DNA from: DATKJS01 sp964551995
GTDB taxonomy: Bacteria > Acidobacteriota > Aminicenantia > Aminicenantales > Saccharicenantaceae
DNA: 64,000 nucleotides
Direction of reading: 5' to 3'
Assembly: GCA_964551995.1 (NCBI GenBank)
Contig: CAZKFD010000010.1
Location: 1-64,000 of the forward strand
The position numbers and the translations under genes were made by a program. Shown here one piece after another: positions 35,257 through 43,761 of the stretch; the stretch's first letter is position 1; each line of letters opens with the position of its first letter. The notes beneath the pieces were generated by a model that was not told where the DNA came from, did no database searches, and saw nothing but the letters and a program-made list of their open reading frames with translations.

Positions 35257-36369
35257 TCAGATTTTGATGAGGATCCTGCGCCGGTAGAGCCAATAGCACA
35301 TCGACCAGAGCAACGCCCAGGCCGCAAGACTGGTGGCGATTTCAGCCCCCAGATTTCCCGTCCAGCCGAAAGCGGCCTGCGTGAACGGCCGGGCGAGGCG
35401 CGCCAGCCACTCCGTCGCGTTGGTCTCGCTGATAATGTAGATGAACAGCGAATTCATGCCGACGATGTTGAAAAAGACGGCGCCCCGCCGCATCTTTTTG
35501 ACGTCGACGAGCCAGTAGCAGAGCGCGAGCGCCAGTAGGCAGAAACCGCCACTGGCCGCGACGAAAGAGCTCGTGCAGATGCGCTTGATCATCGGCGAGA
35601 CCCGGGTCAGGGCGAACCCGGCCGTCACTCCGAGGAGCCCGGCTAGCACGAGGACCCGGAGCTTTTTTCCGGCCGGACGCGCGCTCATCAGCCATTGCCC
35701 GGCCACAACGCCCCAGATCGTGTGGGCCGTCGTGGGGATGGCGTTGAACGAGACCCAGTGCCCCGCCGAAAGCTCGCCGGAGATCATCATGTCCAACCAG
35801 GAACCGAAGTTGTGGTCCGGGACAAAAGGCTGATTGTAGCCGGGGATCCAGAAGACGCGGTAGAGGATCTCCGTGAGAAGGATCAGACCGAAGCTCATGG
35901 CGATCTGCTCGCGGGCCGGCCGCTTCATCATGAAGTAGGCGATAATGTATGTCACGGACAGTTGGGCCAGGACGTTCTGGAAGCGGAAGGTGATCCGTCC
36001 GGGCTCGATGCAGTAGAGGGCCCAGCCCATGAGGAGGAGGACCAGAGCCCGCCGGACGGCATGGCGGGTTATCCGGCCGCGGCTTTCGCCCCGCGCCTCG
36101 CGCTTCGCCGTGGAGAGCGCCAGCGCGACGCCGACGATGAACATGAAGAACGGCTGGACGAGGTCCCAGAAATGGAGCCCGTTCCAGGGATGATGGTCGA
36201 GCTGTACCCCGATCGCATGCAGAATCGTCCCTCTCAGGGCCGGATCACGCAGGTGTTCGTACAGAAGCGTGCTTTCCCCGATCAGGAGAAACATAGTGAG
36301 GCCGCGGAAGAGATCGAGAGAGAAGAGCCTTTCCTTCAACGAAGCGGCCGCGGAGGCCTCGTTCTTCAT
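35257..36369 (-). CDS. Membrane acyltransferase-like protein (HGSNAT / DUF5009 type)
   Basis: The protein has 370 residues with about ten membrane helices. The start LFSLDLFRGLTMFLLIGES is the signature of the heparan-alpha-glucosaminide N-acetyltransferase-like family (DUF5009/DUF1624), and the nearby HHPWNGLHFWDLVQPFFMFIVG contains its conserved His and Asp. The human relative transfers acetyl from acetyl-CoA across a membrane to glucosamine. Here a role in acetylating surface sugars is plausible but unproved. Confidence 0.85.
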   Translation of the reverse strand: MKNEASAAASLKERLFSLDLFRGLTMFLLIGESTLLYEHLRDPALRGTILHAIGVQLDHHPWNGLHFWDLVQPFFMFIVGVALALSTAKREARGESRGRITRHAVRRALVLLLMGWALYCIEPGRITFRFQNVLAQLSVTYIIAYFMMKRPAREQIAMSFGLILLTEILYRVFWIPGYNQPFVPDHNFGSWLDMMISGELSAGHWVSFNAIPTTAHTIWGVVAGQWLMSARPAGKKLRVLVLAGLLGVTAGFALTRVSPMIKRICTSSFVAASGGFCLLALALCYWLVDVKKMRRGAVFFNIVGMNSLFIYIISETNATEWLARLARPFTQAAFGWTGNLGAEIATSLAAWALLWSMCYWLYRRRILIKI

Positions 36370-36674
36370 CCGTCACGCCCCTGGCCGAAGCATGAACGCT
36401 TTTCGGCGACAAACGATAGCAAAGCCGGGGGCCGCCTGTCAAGAATGCCTGGAAGGGCTCGACACGGGCCCTCCCGGAACGCGCCGGACCGGGATGACGG
36501 GCCGCCCGTGACCCGCGTCTTCGCGCCCGCAGACCTTCGGCCGCCGGGCCTGGCAGAGGTCTGTGTCCGGGATCCCGCGGGCGGAGGCCTTTAGGGCCTG
36601 ACCTTCCGCAAGCCCCGGCAGAAAAACGCGTCGCGCCGGGAGATCACCGGCGACCGGGGTCCGTCCGGATCAGG
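36370..36674. other. Gap between acyltransferase and S10 peptidase genes
   Basis: About 305 GC-rich bases with no credible frame. It holds copy 2 of the 44-bp repeat. Confidence 0.5.
36577..36620. repeat. 44-bp repeat, copy 2
   Basis: GCGGGCGGAGGCCTTTAGGG, then CCTGACCTTCCGCAAGCC. It matches copy 1 at 35205-35248 apart from a few bases. Confidence 0.6.
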
Positions 36675-38276
36675 CTACCTCTTCGTGGCCTGGTCGATGA
36701 AGGCGGCGACGTTGTCGTGGAGCTTCACCCGGCTTTCGTCGTGCAGGTACATCATGTGGCCGGCGCGATAATAGTCGAGCCGGATGTGGTCCTGGAGCTC
36801 GGGGGGCAAGCCGAGGTGGCTCATGGTGAACTCGGTGGCGAAGAACGGCGTCGCCATGTCGTAATACCCGTTCTCGACCTGGACGAGAAGGCGCGGGTTG
36901 GTGATCATCGCCTGGGCAAGGTCGGACTCGACGTTGGGCGCGCCCGGGAAGAAGCCGCCGCCCCGCGCGGCGGGAGCGCCGGGAAAGCCGCCCATCATGG
37001 GCCGCCGCCGCCAGTTCCACTCGTAAGCGCCGCCACTCGAGGGCTTGTAGACCTTGTCCTGCCCGAATTTCAGCTCTTCGTGATTGTAGGTGTTGAGCAT
37101 GGCCGTGAAGGCGCCGCCCACGGCCGGACCCTCCGGGTCGCCCTGGGCGTATTCGGACAGGAGGTCGCGGGTGTAGCCCGTGAACCGGGCGTCGATCCGG
37201 CCCGTGGTCAGCCCGCGGCTGCGCTCGAGCTCGACGTTGAACTGGGCCAGGTTCACTCGCAGGTCGGCCTTGAGCCAGTAGTCCGGGCCGAGGCCCGTGA
37301 ACTCGGCGAGCTTGTCGGCCACGGCCTGCTTTTCCGCGGCCGGGAGGGCCGCGCCCTTGAACAGGGCGGTGGCGTATTCGCCCTGGGCGTAGCGCCGCAC
37401 CTCGGCCAGGAAGGATTCGAGGTCCGCCGGCCGGTTCTTCAGCGCCTGGTGATACCAGGCCACGGCGGCATAGCTCGGAAGGTAGAAGACATAGCAGCGG
37501 TCATCGCCGGTGCCGAACGTGATCGTGGACATGTCGAGAACGGTCGAGATGAGGACGATGCCGTTGAGATGGATCCCCTCGCGGGACTGGAGGGCGTTGC
37601 CCAAGGCGGCCGAGCGGAAGGTCCCGTAGCTCTCGCCCACGAGGAACTTGGGCGAGTTCCAGCGGTCGTTCCGGCTCAGGAAGGTGTGGATGAACTGGGC
37701 GAAGGCGTCGACGTCCTCGTCGATGCCGTAGAAGTCCTTGTCCTGGGCCTTGCCCACCGCATGGCTGTATCCCGTGCCCATGGCGTCGATGAAGACCATG
37801 TCCGTCTTGTCGATCAGGCTCTCGGAATTGTCGACGAGAGCGTAGGGCGCGGGCGGCGTGAACGAGGCGTCTATTGTGGACACGCGGCGCGGGCCGAAGG
37901 CCCCCATGTGCAGCCACATCGACGCCGACCCGGGCCCGCCGTTATAGAAAAAGGCGACGGGACGCGCGCTCGGATCCTTGATGTCGGTGCGGGTGTAGGC
38001 CACGGCGTACATCAGGCCCGTCGGCTCGCCCTTGTCGTCGCGGAGAAACGTCGTCCCCGCCGTCGCCCGGTAGGGGATGAGCTGCCCCTTGATGCGGATT
38101 ACGTGCTCGGACACGGAGGACTCTTCCACGGCCGCGGCCAACCCCGCGGACGGAGAAGACCTGGCCTCCTGCGGCCTCGGTCCTTGCGGCCGCTCCTGGG
38201 CCGCGACGGGCATCGACATCGCGAACACGAGCAATACAAAGACCATGAGCACCGGAAGGCTGTTTCTTTTGATCAT
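36675..38276 (-). CDS. Secreted S10-family serine carboxypeptidase-like protein
   Basis: The protein has 533 residues; AAGGAG lies 7 bases before the ATG and a signal peptide (residues 1-26, ending PVAAQ) is clear. The alpha/beta-hydrolase core has oxyanion motif NGGPGSASMW, nucleophile Ser in LVGESYGTFR, Asp in GYYDMATPFF and His in RAGHMMYL, so the triad is complete. S10 enzymes release C-terminal residues at low pH; bacterial members are periplasmic or surface. With the secreted C1 and aspartyl proteases it supports a proteolytic, peptide-using life style. Confidence 0.92.
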   Translation of the reverse strand: MIKRNSLPVLMVFVLLVFAMSMPVAAQERPQGPRPQEARSSPSAGLAAAVEESSVSEHVIRIKGQLIPYRATAGTTFLRDDKGEPTGLMYAVAYTRTDIKDPSARPVAFFYNGGPGSASMWLHMGAFGPRRVSTIDASFTPPAPYALVDNSESLIDKTDMVFIDAMGTGYSHAVGKAQDKDFYGIDEDVDAFAQFIHTFLSRNDRWNSPKFLVGESYGTFRSAALGNALQSREGIHLNGIVLISTVLDMSTITFGTGDDRCYVFYLPSYAAVAWYHQALKNRPADLESFLAEVRRYAQGEYATALFKGAALPAAEKQAVADKLAEFTGLGPDYWLKADLRVNLAQFNVELERSRGLTTGRIDARFTGYTRDLLSEYAQGDPEGPAVGGAFTAMLNTYNHEELKFGQDKVYKPSSGGAYEWNWRRRPMMGGFPGAPAARGGGFFPGAPNVESDLAQAMITNPRLLVQVENGYYDMATPFFATEFTMSHLGLPPELQDHIRLDYYRAGHMMYLHDESRVKLHDNVAAFIDQATKR

Positions 38277-38392
38277 GCTTTCGCTCCTTCTCCTAGGCTG
38301 CTTTTCCTGCGCTCCATCGGCAATGTGATAATTTTACCCAAGAGCGCGCTAAAAGGGAAGGGCTTTTCGCCCGGCGGCCCGGGCCGCGAAGG

Positions 38393-38869
38393 CTAGGCCG
38401 GGATTTTGCGTTTCAGGTAATCCGAGTAGTCCTTGACAACGCGCCGGTACGGGACGTTCATCAGGGGAGAGGAGATCATGAAATCGGCGGTCGAGCGGTT
38501 GCAGGCGATGGGGACGTTATAGAGGACGGCGACCCTCAGCAGCGCTTTGACATCGACATCGTGCGGAAAAGGCTCCATCGGATCCCAGAAGAAAATTACG
38601 AAATCGATCCTGCCGTCGGCGATCATCCCCCCAAGCTGCAGGTCGCCCCCGAGGGGCCCGGATTTGAGCTTCTTGATCTTCAGCTCCTCCCCGGCGATGC
38701 CGTCCTCCTCGAGCTTCCGGCGGATCGTCTCCTCGACCAGGCGGCCGGTCGTGCCCGTGCAGACCAGGTCGTGGCGGACGAGCGTGCGGTAATTGTACTC
38801 GATCCATTCCTTGAGGTCGCGCTTCCGGTTGTCGTGCGCGACCAGGGCAACTTTCTTTCTCTTTTCCAT
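38393..38869 (-). CDS. mgsA: Methylglyoxal synthase
   Basis: The protein has 158 residues, the family length. It turns dihydroxyacetone phosphate into methylglyoxal and phosphate, a bypass of lower glycolysis. Seen: start KKVALVAHDNRKRDL with the catalytic region, phosphate-binding TGTTGRL, SGPLGGDLQLG with the catalytic Asp, and FFWDPMEPFPHDVDVKALLR. It is transcribed alone. Confidence 0.96.
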   Translation of the reverse strand: MEKRKKVALVAHDNRKRDLKEWIEYNYRTLVRHDLVCTGTTGRLVEETIRRKLEEDGIAGEELKIKKLKSGPLGGDLQLGGMIADGRIDFVIFFWDPMEPFPHDVDVKALLRVAVLYNVPIACNRSTADFMISSPLMNVPYRRVVKDYSDYLKRKIPA

Positions 38870-39024
38870 GGGAAACCTCTCTAGGGCGCGGCGCCCCGCG
38901 GCCAGAAATCTCAGACCGTATTATACACAATCCGGGCGCCCGGGATCGAGGCGGGGCCGGAAACGCGCGTGGACATGTCCGCGGCCATCCGGGAGATTTC
39001 CGCAGCCGTCCGTTGACAAAAGGC

Positions 39025-39053
39025 TTGCGCGCGGGCGGGTACTCTCCTATAAT
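39025..39053 (+). promoter_or_regulatory. Possible sigma-70-type promoter
   Basis: TTGCGC (39025-39030), a 17-base spacer and a perfect TATAAT (39048-39053). It would give the exporter operon a leader of about 260 bases. Confidence 0.45.
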
Positions 39054-39175
39054 TTAATTGAAGGGGAATATTGTCGGCGCTTGGGGCGTTAGAGACATCG
39101 CAAGTTTATTTACACGATTTACGGGTCCAGGCTGGCTCGGCGTCGTGGCATAAGGCGAATCGGGGATCGACTTGC

Positions 39176-39191
39176 TGGCACAATTTATGCA
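39176..39191 (+). promoter_or_regulatory. Sigma-54-type promoter of the exporter operon
   Basis: TGGCAC, then GCA with exactly ten bases between the -24 GG (39177-39178) and the -12 GC (39189-39190). It lies 130 bases before the ATPase start. Such promoters need an NtrC-type activator; none is encoded nearby. Confidence 0.6.
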
Positions 39192-39320
39192 TTGGCATTG
39201 AGTGGAATTAAGGGGTTTGTCTAAAGCGCCGTATTTGGCTTTTTTCACCGGCATCGCGGAGCAACGCCCTGACCGGACGATGCTTGCGGCCGGAGCGGGG
39301 GGTGTTTTGCGGATCGGCTG

Positions 39321-39998
39321 ATGTTGAAACTGACCGGCCTCAGGAAGTTCTACCGGATGGGAGAGACGGCCGTCCGCGCCCTGGACGGTATCGACCTGCA
39401 CATCTCGCGGAACGAATTCGTGGCCGTAATGGGACCTTCCGGGTCCGGCAAGTCGACCCTGATGAACATCCTGGGGTGCCTGGACAGGCCGACGGAAGGC
39501 TCCTACCTCCTCGACGGGAGGGAAGTGAGCCGCCTCAACGACGACGAGCTCTCCTTCACAAGGAACAAGCACCTGGGGTTCGTGTTCCAGAATTTCAACC
39601 TCCTGCCCCGCTATACGGCGCTCAAGAACACCTACCTTCCCTTGAAGTATTCCCAGGTCCGCGAGTCCGACGGTCTGGAAAAGGCGGCCCGGATGCTCGA
39701 GCTCACCGGCCTCTCCGGGCGAATGGATCACAGGCCGGCTCAGCTGTCCGGCGGGGAGTGCCAGCGCGTGGCCATCGCCCGGGCCCTGGTCAACGACCCG
39801 GACATCATCCTGGCCGACGAGCCGACCGGAAACCTGGACTCCATGACGGCCCACGAGATCATGGCCCTGATCCGGGAGCTCCATGGTCGGGGCCAGACAA
39901 TTGTCATGGTGACTCACGAAAACGACATCGCGGCCTACGCTGGCCGGATCATCACCCTAAAGGACGGAAGGATCGTCAATGATACCCGGAAGCCGTGA
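39321..39998 (+). CDS. ABC transporter ATPase (MacB/LolD type)
   Basis: The protein has 225 residues and no membrane segment. Walker A GPSGSGKSTLMN, Q-loop FVFQNFNLLPRYTALKN, signature LSGGECQRVAIARAL, Walker B IILADEPTGNLDS and the H-loop VTHEND are complete. It powers the FtsX/MacB-type permease encoded at the operon end. Its 3' end overlaps the first adaptor by 20 bases. This class does mechanotransmission, not classical import. Confidence 0.93.
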   Translation: MLKLTGLRKFYRMGETAVRALDGIDLHISRNEFVAVMGPSGSGKSTLMNILGCLDRPTEGSYLLDGREVSRLNDDELSFTRNKHLGFVFQNFNLLPRYTALKNTYLPLKYSQVRESDGLEKAARMLELTGLSGRMDHRPAQLSGGECQRVAIARALVNDPDIILADEPTGNLDSMTAHEIMALIRELHGRGQTIVMVTHENDIAAYAGRIITLKDGRIVNDTRKP

Positions 39999-41313
39999 AT
40001 CCGGATCGACGCGGGGGAGAGCGGCCGCCCGCCGCCCCGGCCGCCGCGCCCGGGCGGTCGCGGTCCTGGCCGCGGCCTGCGTCCTGATCCTCGTGCTGTC
40101 TCTCGCCTTCCTTCTGCCCCGGAGCGGTCGCCCGGCGCGCCCCGGAGCCGACAAGATGAGCGTGACACGGGGCGACTTCCGGCCGGTCGTCGTCCTCACG
40201 GGGAGCCTGACCGCTCTCCGTTCGGAAGAATTCAAGGTCCCGATCACGGAGAGCTACCGGGTCCAGATCAAGTGGATGGTGAAGGAGGGCGATATCGTGA
40301 AGCCCGGCGACCCCGTGGTGCGGTTCGACACCGCGGACCTCGCCTCGTCGATCGAGACGGCTCAGGACTCGTTGAAAGCGAAACTGGAGGAAAAGAGCCA
40401 GAAAAAGGCCGACTACGAAAACCAAAAGTTCGAGCTTGACGTCGAAGTGAAAAAGGCCGAGAACGACGACCGTCAGAAGACACTCGACGCGTCTATCCCG
40501 GAGGGTATTGAGTCCAAGTACGAGTACGACCGCAAGCAGCTCGAGAAAAAAAAGAGCGACTATGCCCTGGCGGCCGCCCGGACGAACAGGACCGTTAAAC
40601 TGTCCGAAATCCAGAGTCAGATCGAGACTCTGGCCATCGAGGCCCGGGAACTCGGGGCCCAATGGGGCAGGCTCCAGAACACCCTGAAGGAGCTGACGCT
40701 CTTCGCCAAAACCGAGGGGTCCGTCCTCTACGCTGTCGACGAGTTCAGCGACCGGAAGATCCAGGTCGGCGACACGGTTTTCGCCACTTTCACCGTGGCC
40801 ACCATTCCCGACCTCAAATCTCTCCTTGTCCAGGCATGGATCAGCGAGACCCAGATTCAGCGCATCAAGGTCGGGCAGGATGTCGACCTCCATCTCGACG
40901 CCTACCCGGACAGAGACTACACGGGCGTCATCCGGGAGATCTCGAGGAGCGCGGAGCCCGTGCGGCGGTGGGGCAAGTCGCATTATTTCAGGGTCGACAT
41001 CGGCATCGGGAAGCTCGACCTGGACGTCATGAAGGCCGGGATGAGCGTCCGCTGCGAGGTCCGGGGTCCCGAGCGCAAGGACGTCCTGCTCGTGCCGCTC
41101 GAGATGGCCGCGTACGACGGCCGGTCCTTCTGGGTCAGGCCGGAAGGCGGCGAAGCCATTAAGCTCGTCGCCGTCGACAACGATGAGTTTTTTGTAGCCT
41201 TGAGCGCGGGAGACAACCCCGCCCTCAAGCCGGGCGTGCGGCTCGCTCCGGTCGGGCAGATCCCCGCCGGCGCCGGGAACGCCGGAAAGCCGAAAACCGA
41301 TGAGAAAACATAA
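39979..41313 (+). CDS. HlyD/MacA-like periplasmic adaptor 1 (membrane-anchored)
   Basis: The protein has 444 residues; GGAAGG lies 7 bases before the ATG inside the ATPase gene. One membrane helix at about residues 25-48 anchors it in the inner membrane. A lipoyl half-motif (IKWMVKEGDIVKPGDPVVRFD), a long coiled coil (about 110-225) and a beta-barrel domain (AWISETQIQRIKVGQDVDLHLD) follow in MacA order. Adaptors join inner-membrane permease to outer-membrane channel. The next gene overlaps it by 14 bases. Confidence 0.88.
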   Translation: MIPGSRESGSTRGRAAARRPGRRARAVAVLAAACVLILVLSLAFLLPRSGRPARPGADKMSVTRGDFRPVVVLTGSLTALRSEEFKVPITESYRVQIKWMVKEGDIVKPGDPVVRFDTADLASSIETAQDSLKAKLEEKSQKKADYENQKFELDVEVKKAENDDRQKTLDASIPEGIESKYEYDRKQLEKKKSDYALAAARTNRTVKLSEIQSQIETLAIEARELGAQWGRLQNTLKELTLFAKTEGSVLYAVDEFSDRKIQVGDTVFATFTVATIPDLKSLLVQAWISETQIQRIKVGQDVDLHLDAYPDRDYTGVIREISRSAEPVRRWGKSHYFRVDIGIGKLDLDVMKAGMSVRCEVRGPERKDVLLVPLEMAAYDGRSFWVRPEGGEAIKLVAVDNDEFFVALSAGDNPALKPGVRLAPVGQIPAGAGNAGKPKTDEKT

Positions 41314-42541
41314 CGGGCAGCATATGGCGGGCCGGGCGGGGCTTCCGGCGACGGCGGCGGTGGCGCTCGCCTGCGTTCTCTCGCTCCTGGCCTGCTCGCG
41401 GTCGGGGCGCTCCCGCGTCGTCAGGGTCGTCAAGGCTCCTTTCGACATCAAGGTCCACGCCACGGGACAGCTCCAGTCCTCGGCCTCCTTCTTCGTCGGC
41501 TGCCCGTCCGTGTGGCGCGTTTGGCAGTACACGATTTCGTTCATGGCGCCCGAGGGGAAGGAGGTCAAGGAAGGAGACATGATCCTGGCCTTTGACGCCC
41601 GCGAGATCATGCAGCGCCTCCAGCTCAAGCAGTCGGAGCTCGATACGGGAATCAAGGAGCTCGACAGGATGAAACTGCAGGAGCAGCAGACCAAGGAAGA
41701 CCTCGAGCTTCAATACGAGGAAGAGAAGGTCAACAAGCAGAAAGCCGTCGGGCAGGCCGACTACCCGGAAGACCTGATCGCGCCGATGGAGCTGCAGAAG
41801 AGGAAGATGGCCCTCGAGCTGGCCGACCTCGAGGAGAAGCTCGCGGCCGAACGCGTGGCGAACCAGATCTCGGGGATGAAGAGCCGGATCCAGGTGCAGG
41901 AATCGAAGGTCCGCCTGCTCAAAGACGACGTGGCGCGGCTTGAGGGCGACGTCCGAAAGATGAACGTCACGGCCCCCAAGCCGGGGATCGTGGTCTACAG
42001 GCCCGACTGGGACGGCAAGAAGAAGGCCGTCGGCGACACCTGCTGGATGGGCGATACCATCCTTGAACTGCCGGACCTGCGCCGGATGCAGATGAAGGCC
42101 GTGATCCTCGAAGTCCAGGCGGGCCGGGTCAAGGTCGACCAGCCGGCCGAGGTCCGGCTCGATTCCAACCCGGAACGGGTTTTCAAGGGCACCATCAGCT
42201 CCCTCGGCCGCGTTTTCCGGGTCAAGTCGGACAGCCAGCCGGCGATCGTCTTCGACGCGGTGATCGACCTCTCGGAATCGGACCCCGGGTTGATGCGACC
42301 CGGGATGGCCGCCGGAGTCGACATCACCGTCTCTTCGAAGAAGAACAGCCTCCAGGTGCCCGAAGCCGCGATCGTCTACGGCGAGCGGGGCCCGATGGTC
42401 TGGAGAAAGGGCTTCCTCTCCCAGGCGCTGACGCCGGTCACGATCGGGGCGAGATCGTCGGGGATGGTCGAAATCCTGAGCGGCCTCTCGGAGAACGACT
42501 CGGTCGTCATCCGAGAGGGAACCACCGGGAGGGGACGATGA
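41300..42541 (+). CDS. HlyD/MacA-like adaptor 2 (lipoprotein)
   Basis: The protein has 413 residues with lipobox LSLLAC near residue 32. It has a short barrel-sandwich (FMAPEGKEVKEGDMILAFD), a coiled coil with many Lys/Glu/Gln (residues about 110-225), then MKAVILEVQAGRVKVDQPAEVRLD and a membrane-proximal domain ending LSGLSENDSVVIREG. It overlaps adaptor 3 by the ATGA of 42538-42541. Confidence 0.87.
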   Translation: MRKHNGQHMAGRAGLPATAAVALACVLSLLACSRSGRSRVVRVVKAPFDIKVHATGQLQSSASFFVGCPSVWRVWQYTISFMAPEGKEVKEGDMILAFDAREIMQRLQLKQSELDTGIKELDRMKLQEQQTKEDLELQYEEEKVNKQKAVGQADYPEDLIAPMELQKRKMALELADLEEKLAAERVANQISGMKSRIQVQESKVRLLKDDVARLEGDVRKMNVTAPKPGIVVYRPDWDGKKKAVGDTCWMGDTILELPDLRRMQMKAVILEVQAGRVKVDQPAEVRLDSNPERVFKGTISSLGRVFRVKSDSQPAIVFDAVIDLSESDPGLMRPGMAAGVDITVSSKKNSLQVPEAAIVYGERGPMVWRKGFLSQALTPVTIGARSSGMVEILSGLSENDSVVIREGTTGRGR

Positions 42542-43761
42542 CCGTGATGCGCCGGGCCGGCGCGTTCCTCCTGATCGCTATCCTCGCAGCCGCCTGCGGC
42601 CGGCCGGGAGGCTCCGGCGTTGCCGACATGACCATCCGGAAGGGCACGTTCGAAATCGTCATCCCGGCCTTCGGCGAGCTGCAGGCGGCCAAGTCGACGG
42701 CAATCGTCGTGTCGCCCGAGAGCCGGTTCGCGCTCCAGACGATCGCCTGGATCGCGCCCGAATATACGATGGTCAAGAGCGGAGACGTCGTCGTCCGGCT
42801 GGCCAGCGTGGAATTGGAGGACCTCCTCAGGACCGAGCAGGCCGAGATGGCCAAGCTCAACCTCGAGATCGCTCAGAAGCAGAGACAGCTCGAGAAGGAC
42901 CGCAGCGACCTCGCGGGCGAGATCTCTGTCACCGCGATCCAGCGGGAGCTCGCGGACGTCTATGCCGCCCGCGACGAGACGATCTTCCCCCGGAACAAGA
43001 TTATCGAAGACGCCATCGATCTCGACTACCAGAACTTCCGGGAACGCCACTTCCAGGAAAGGCGGGCCGAGCTCGAGAAGCGAATCGCGGCGGAGATCCA
43101 GCTCCTCCAAGCCAAGGCCCGCACCCACGAGGTGAAGATCAAACAGTTCCAGGACCAGCTGAACAGCCTCGATATCCGGGCCCCGCACGACGGCATGTGG
43201 ATCATCGAGAAGCGATGGAATGGGGAGAAGTATCATGTCGGAATGACCGTCTATAGCGGGCTGAAGCTCGGTTCCCTGCCCGACTTGAGCGTCATGGAGG
43301 CCAAGATCTTCGTCCTCGAATCGGAGGCCTCGGGCCTCAAGGAGAAGCTGTCGGCCTCGTTGAGCCTTGACTTTGAGCCCGGGCGGACGTTTGGCGGCAA
43401 AGTCGTCGGAATCGATACCATCGCCAAGCCGCTCAATGAGGACAGCCCCCTGAAGTATTTCGAGACGAAAGTCAGCCTCGACGCCACCGATCCCCGGCTC
43501 ATGAAGCCCGGGGTCCAGGTCAAGGCATCCATTTTCGTGACCAGGCTCCTCGACGTCATCGCCGTCCCGAACCAGGCCCTCCTCCTTGATCAGGACAAGG
43601 CCTTCGTCCTCGTCAAACAAGGCTCCCGGGCGCGGAAGAGGCCGGTCGAGACGGGGGCCCGGAGCCTCACGCTGACGGTCATCACTAAGGGCCTCTCGGA
43701 AGGCGAGGAGATCTATTTGGGAAATCCCGGTCCGGCGGCCGGGGAGGGCAAGGCGTCATGA
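42538..43761 (+). CDS. HlyD/MacA-like adaptor 3 (lipoprotein)
   Basis: The protein has 407 residues with lipobox ILAAAC at about residue 20. It repeats the adaptor layout: lipoyl half (IAPEYTMVKSGDVVVRLAS), coiled coil (about 85-220, EIAQKQRQLEKDRSDL), second lipoyl half (LDIRAPHDGMWII), barrel (AKIFVLESEASGLKEKL) and a C-terminal LSEGEEIYLGNPG. It is only distantly similar to adaptors 1 and 2. It overlaps the permease start by ATGA. Confidence 0.87.
   Translation: MTVMRRAGAFLLIAILAAACGRPGGSGVADMTIRKGTFEIVIPAFGELQAAKSTAIVVSPESRFALQTIAWIAPEYTMVKSGDVVVRLASVELEDLLRTEQAEMAKLNLEIAQKQRQLEKDRSDLAGEISVTAIQRELADVYAARDETIFPRNKIIEDAIDLDYQNFRERHFQERRAELEKRIAAEIQLLQAKARTHEVKIKQFQDQLNSLDIRAPHDGMWIIEKRWNGEKYHVGMTVYSGLKLGSLPDLSVMEAKIFVLESEASGLKEKLSASLSLDFEPGRTFGGKVVGIDTIAKPLNEDSPLKYFETKVSLDATDPRLMKPGVQVKASIFVTRLLDVIAVPNQALLLDQDKAFVLVKQGSRARKRPVETGARSLTLTVITKGLSEGEEIYLGNPGPAAGEGKAS

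Larger units (their letters stand above)
38870..39320 (+). other. Leader region of the five-gene exporter operon
   Basis: About 450 bases without a credible gene. It carries two promoter candidates pointing at the exporter operon (39025-39053 and 39176-39191). The region between them is less GC-rich than its surroundings. Confidence 0.55.

Noticed and set aside
36717..38396. 559-codon plus-strand frame
   Set aside because: Antisense of the S10 peptidase, which has a full catalytic triad and a signal peptide.
39976..41694. 572-codon open frame on the minus strand
   Set aside because: Antisense of the first two adaptor genes; no ribosome site or domain.
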